Assembly: GCF_004005845.1 (NCBI RefSeq)
Contig: NZ_SADE01000001.1
Location: 310,001 to 374,000, forward strand
Reading direction: 5' to 3'
Length of the DNA stretch: 64,000 nucleotides
DNA from: Hwanghaeella grinnelliae
GTDB taxonomy: Bacteria > Pseudomonadota > Alphaproteobacteria > UBA8366 > Aestuariispiraceae
Each line of letters begins with the position of its first letter. The stretch's first letter is position 1. Both the position numbers and the translations under genes were made by a program. The notes under the pieces are model-generated. The model made no database searches. It was not told the DNA's origin and saw only the letters and a program-made list of their open reading frames with translations. Below, in pieces: positions 61,452 to 64,000 of this stretch.

Positions 61452-62654
61452 ATGCGACGCCTTTTGGCCGTCTTCGGAACCTTATCGATGCTCTTCTGCG
61501 GCTCGGCCGCGGCGCAACAACCTGAACCGCAATGGCAGACGGTGTTGGACAAAGCGCGCGGCCAGGAAGTGTTCTGGAACGCGTGGGGCGGGGGCGACGT
61601 CTATAACAACTACATCGACTGGGTCGCCGGGCGTGTGGCCGAAGAATACGGTGTTACGTTGCGGCACGTGAAGTTGGGCGATACAGCAGAAGCCGTACGG
61701 AAAGTCCTGGCCGAGCGGTCTGCCGGCCGTTCCACGGATGGAGCTGTCGACCTTATCTGGATCAATGGCGAGAACTTCAAGACCATGAAGGACAGCGCCC
61801 TTCTCTATGGCCCTTTCACCGACAGGCTACCGAACTTCAAACTTGTCGATACCGACGAAAAACCGACCACAGTGCTCGATTTCACCGTGCCGACGGACGG
61901 ACTGGAATCGCCTTGGGGCATGGCGAAACTGGTGTTCGTTCACGATACGGCGGTGTTGTCGGACCCGCCGAAGTCGATCGCGGCGATCCTGGAGCATGCC
62001 AAGGCGAATCCCGGCCGAATAACCTATCCCGCGCCGCCGGACTTCACCGGCACGACCTTCCTGAAGCAGGCCTTGTACGAATTGGTCGAGAACCCTGTAG
62101 ATCTCCTGAGCCCGGCCGGCGAAAATTTCGATGCGGTCACCGCGCCGCTCTGGAATTATCTGGATGCGCTATCGCCGCTGATGTGGCGCGAAGGCCGTGA
62201 TTTTCCAAAAACCGGCACGGCCCAACGGCAATTGCTGAGCGATGGGGCGGTGGATCTCTCCTATTCGTTCAATATCGGGGAAGCCTCCTCGGCGATTGCC
62301 GAAGGATTGCTGCCCGATACGGCGCGCACTTATGTCCTGGATGGGGGAACGATTGGAAACACCCATTTCGTGGCCATTCCGTTCAATGCGGCACATAAGG
62401 ACGGTGCCATGGTTGTGGCGAATTTCCTGCTGTCGCCCGAAGCCCAGGCCCGGAAAGCGCATCCCGATATCTGGGGCGAACAGACGGTCCTGTCCATGGA
62501 CCGTTTATCCGATGACGACCGGGCTTTGTTCGAAAACTTGCCACGCGGCGTCGCCACCCTGAGCGAAACGGATTTGGGCAAAACCCTGCCGGAACCGCAT
62601 CCGAGTTGGATGGTGCGGATTGAGGAGGCTTGGCTCAAACGGTACGGCAGTTGA
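61452..62654 (+). CDS. ABC transporter substrate-binding protein, YnjB-like
   Basis: A 400-residue periplasmic binding protein. Signal peptide: MRRLLAVFGTLSMLFCGSAAA. The mature part starts WQTVLDKARGQEVFWNAWGG and includes VDLIWINGENFKTMKDS and SPWGMAKLVFVHDTA, which match the YnjB (COG4134) family. The substrate is unknown. A GAGG lies 9 nt before the ATG at 61452. The permease gene follows 40 bp later. Confidence 0.87.
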   Translation: MRRLLAVFGTLSMLFCGSAAAQQPEPQWQTVLDKARGQEVFWNAWGGGDVYNNYIDWVAGRVAEEYGVTLRHVKLGDTAEAVRKVLAERSAGRSTDGAVDLIWINGENFKTMKDSALLYGPFTDRLPNFKLVDTDEKPTTVLDFTVPTDGLESPWGMAKLVFVHDTAVLSDPPKSIAAILEHAKANPGRITYPAPPDFTGTTFLKQALYELVENPVDLLSPAGENFDAVTAPLWNYLDALSPLMWREGRDFPKTGTAQRQLLSDGAVDLSYSFNIGEASSAIAEGLLPDTARTYVLDGGTIGNTHFVAIPFNAAHKDGAMVVANFLLSPEAQARKAHPDIWGEQTVLSMDRLSDDDRALFENLPRGVATLSETDLGKTLPEPHPSWMVRIEEAWLKRYGS

Positions 62655-62694
62655 GGCATCGTGCCGGCAGCGTTGCGCCGTCAGGGTTGCAGCC

Positions 62695-64000
62695 GTGACC
62701 TTCCTGCCCGCCGCGCCATGGGTCACGTTGGCCGTCTTCTTGCTTCCGGTATTGGCCGGTTTGGCGGGCGCCGTACTGCCGGCCTTCGGTTATCTGCCGG
62801 CTCTTGACGGGACCGATGCCTCTTTAGATCCGTGGCGGCGGTTGCTCGATTATCCGGGCTTCGCAGGATCCCTGTGGATGAGCTTGTGGACTGGCTTTGC
62901 GGCGACCATGATTTCCTTTGCCTTGGCCATCGGCTTCGCGGCGGCGTGGCGGGGAACCCGCGTCTTCCGAAGTTTGCAGCGTCTTATCGCACCGTTGCTG
63001 TCGGTACCGCATGCCGCCGTCGCGCTGGGTATGCTCTTTCTGCTGGCGCCCAGCGGCTGGCTGCTGCGCGCCGGCTCCCCCTGGGCCACGGGCTTCGTTC
63101 GTCCTCCGGATTGGGCGACGGCACCCGACCCGTACGGCATCGTTTTCATACTGGCGTTGGTGGTGAAGGAAACGCCTTTCCTCTTCCTGATGACCGTTGC
63201 GGCCCTGAACCAGGTGCGGGAACGAGAAATCGTGACCACCGCCCGGACATTGGGGTATGGGCCGGCGACGGCTTGGTTGAAATGCGTCCTGCCGTTGGTT
63301 TATCCGCAATTGCGTTTGCCGGTCTACGCGGTCCTGGCATTCTCCCTGTCGGTCATCGATGTCGCCCTGGTTCTAGCGCCTGCCACAAACCCGCCGCTTG
63401 GCGTGTTGATCCTGCGTTGGTTCAACGACCCGGATTTGGGATACCAATTCGTGGCCGCCGCCGGGGCCGTGACGCAATTGGCGGTCGTTGCCGCAGGCAT
63501 CGTGGTTTGGTGGGGGGTCGAGCGCCTTGTAGGCGCGATGGGCCGTCGATGGGCTTCTGCCGGGGACCGGGCCGTTCTGGACCGGCCTGTGGCGGTTTTC
63601 TCCCTGGCGGGAACGGGTGTTCTTTGGTTTCTCGGCGCGGGGAGCCTGTTGGGCATGGCGGTTTGGTCGATGGCGCGCCAGTGGCGCTTTCCCGATACCT
63701 TGCCCAGCGAATGGTCGCTGATGAATTGGATGCGGCGGGGGGAAACACTGATCGGGTTGGGTGGCACGACCGTAACGGTCGGTTTGATCAGCGCGGGAAT
63801 CGCGTTGGTCCTGGCCGTTGCTTGCTTGGAACATGAAAAGCGGGACGGTTTGAAGCCGACGGCCCGCGCCCTCTGGCTGCTCTATATCCCCTTGCTTGTG
63901 CCGCAAGTCGCCTTCCTGTTCGGGGCGCAGGTGCTGCTGGTGACGGCGGGAATCGACGGTGGCTGGACTGCTTTGATATGGGCGCATCTGCTGTTCGTTC
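62695..64000 (+). CDS. ABC transporter permease, YnjC-like, cut by window end
   Basis: About 435 residues are visible of a multi-spanning permease, open at the window edge. It reads from a GTG at 62695 preceded by AGGG. The binding-protein-dependent permease loop is VTTARTLGYGPATAWLKCVLP, matching the EAA motif. A second permease half begins near 63760, so the protein is the fused double-permease form seen in YnjC. An ATPase gene (ynjD-like) would be expected next. Confidence 0.83.
   Translation, partial: MTFLPAAPWVTLAVFLLPVLAGLAGAVLPAFGYLPALDGTDASLDPWRRLLDYPGFAGSLWMSLWTGFAATMISFALAIGFAAAWRGTRVFRSLQRLIAPLLSVPHAAVALGMLFLLAPSGWLLRAGSPWATGFVRPPDWATAPDPYGIVFILALVVKETPFLFLMTVAALNQVREREIVTTARTLGYGPATAWLKCVLPLVYPQLRLPVYAVLAFSLSVIDVALVLAPATNPPLGVLILRWFNDPDLGYQFVAAAGAVTQLAVVAAGIVVWWGVERLVGAMGRRWASAGDRAVLDRPVAVFSLAGTGVLWFLGAGSLLGMAVWSMARQWRFPDTLPSEWSLMNWMRRGETLIGLGGTTVTVGLISAGIALVLAVACLEHEKRDGLKPTARALWLLYIPLLVPQVAFLFGAQVLLVTAGIDGGWTALIWAHLLFV

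Overview
The window looks like a chromosomal segment of a GC-rich alphaproteobacterium, probably a marine or soil member of the Rhodospirillales sensu lato. The basis is the gene order ffh-rpsP-rimM-trmD-rplS next to dapF-mtaB-ftsY, a BamF-type (DUF3035) lipoprotein, DUF1289, a YciB septation protein and a CIRCE-controlled groESL. Family placement is inferred from gene content and protein style only. No phage, insertion sequence, CRISPR array or rRNA operon was seen; one tRNA gene is present.

Layout. 1-8110: leuC (cut by the window edge), the translation and secretion operon ffh-rpsP-rimM-trmD-rplS on the minus strand, then the divergent dapF-mtaB-ftsY operon. 8258-12561: a receiver protein with an Hpt-like tail, YciB, a Nudix hydrolase, a TPR-methyltransferase fusion, and two small unannotated genes whose proteins end in nearly the same residues. 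12667-18232: pgk, the GDP-fucose pair gmd-fcl, an EamA transporter and a medium-chain dehydrogenase. 18347-23851: a TetR-GNAT operon, a universal stress protein behind an FNR-like box, a Tat lipoprotein M48 protease, an OmpA-family lipoprotein followed by a chain of hairpins ending in an intrinsic terminator, and a Pmp3-like membrane peptide. 23912-28823: a histidine-rich CobW GTPase, an amidase, a MaoC hydratase, ribF and a 2OG-Fe(II) oxygenase. 28934-42731: ileS-lspA-bamF, a pair of M16 peptidases, pgi, mutL, an MFS carrier, rsmD, an RluB-type synthase and tadA. 42735-47630: DUF1289, an arsR-arsP-like unit, and an orphan molybdenum hydroxylase subunit divergent from a TetR gene. 47786-50381: three Tad-pilus-like secreted proteins. 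50424-54581: a group of metabolic oxidoreductases. 54771-64000: groEL-groES, an Fe-S scaffold-like protein, a Na/Pi cotransporter with a Pho-box-like array, tRNA-Gly(CCC), an M48 protease, a GNAT enzyme and a YnjB/YnjC ABC importer (cut by the window edge).

Most of the window is housekeeping. The strongest candidates for something undescribed are: (1) a roughly 230-nt chain of five hairpins on the plus strand downstream of the OmpA-family lipoprotein gene, in which two hairpins share a CCUCCC-bearing 27-nt loop while their stems differ but still pair; (2) an ArsR-type operator present twice, once before a probably leaderless arsR and once inside the first codons of the permease gene; (3) the two small genes with the shared C-terminal motif. 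No searches could be run, so all family names rest on motifs read by eye.
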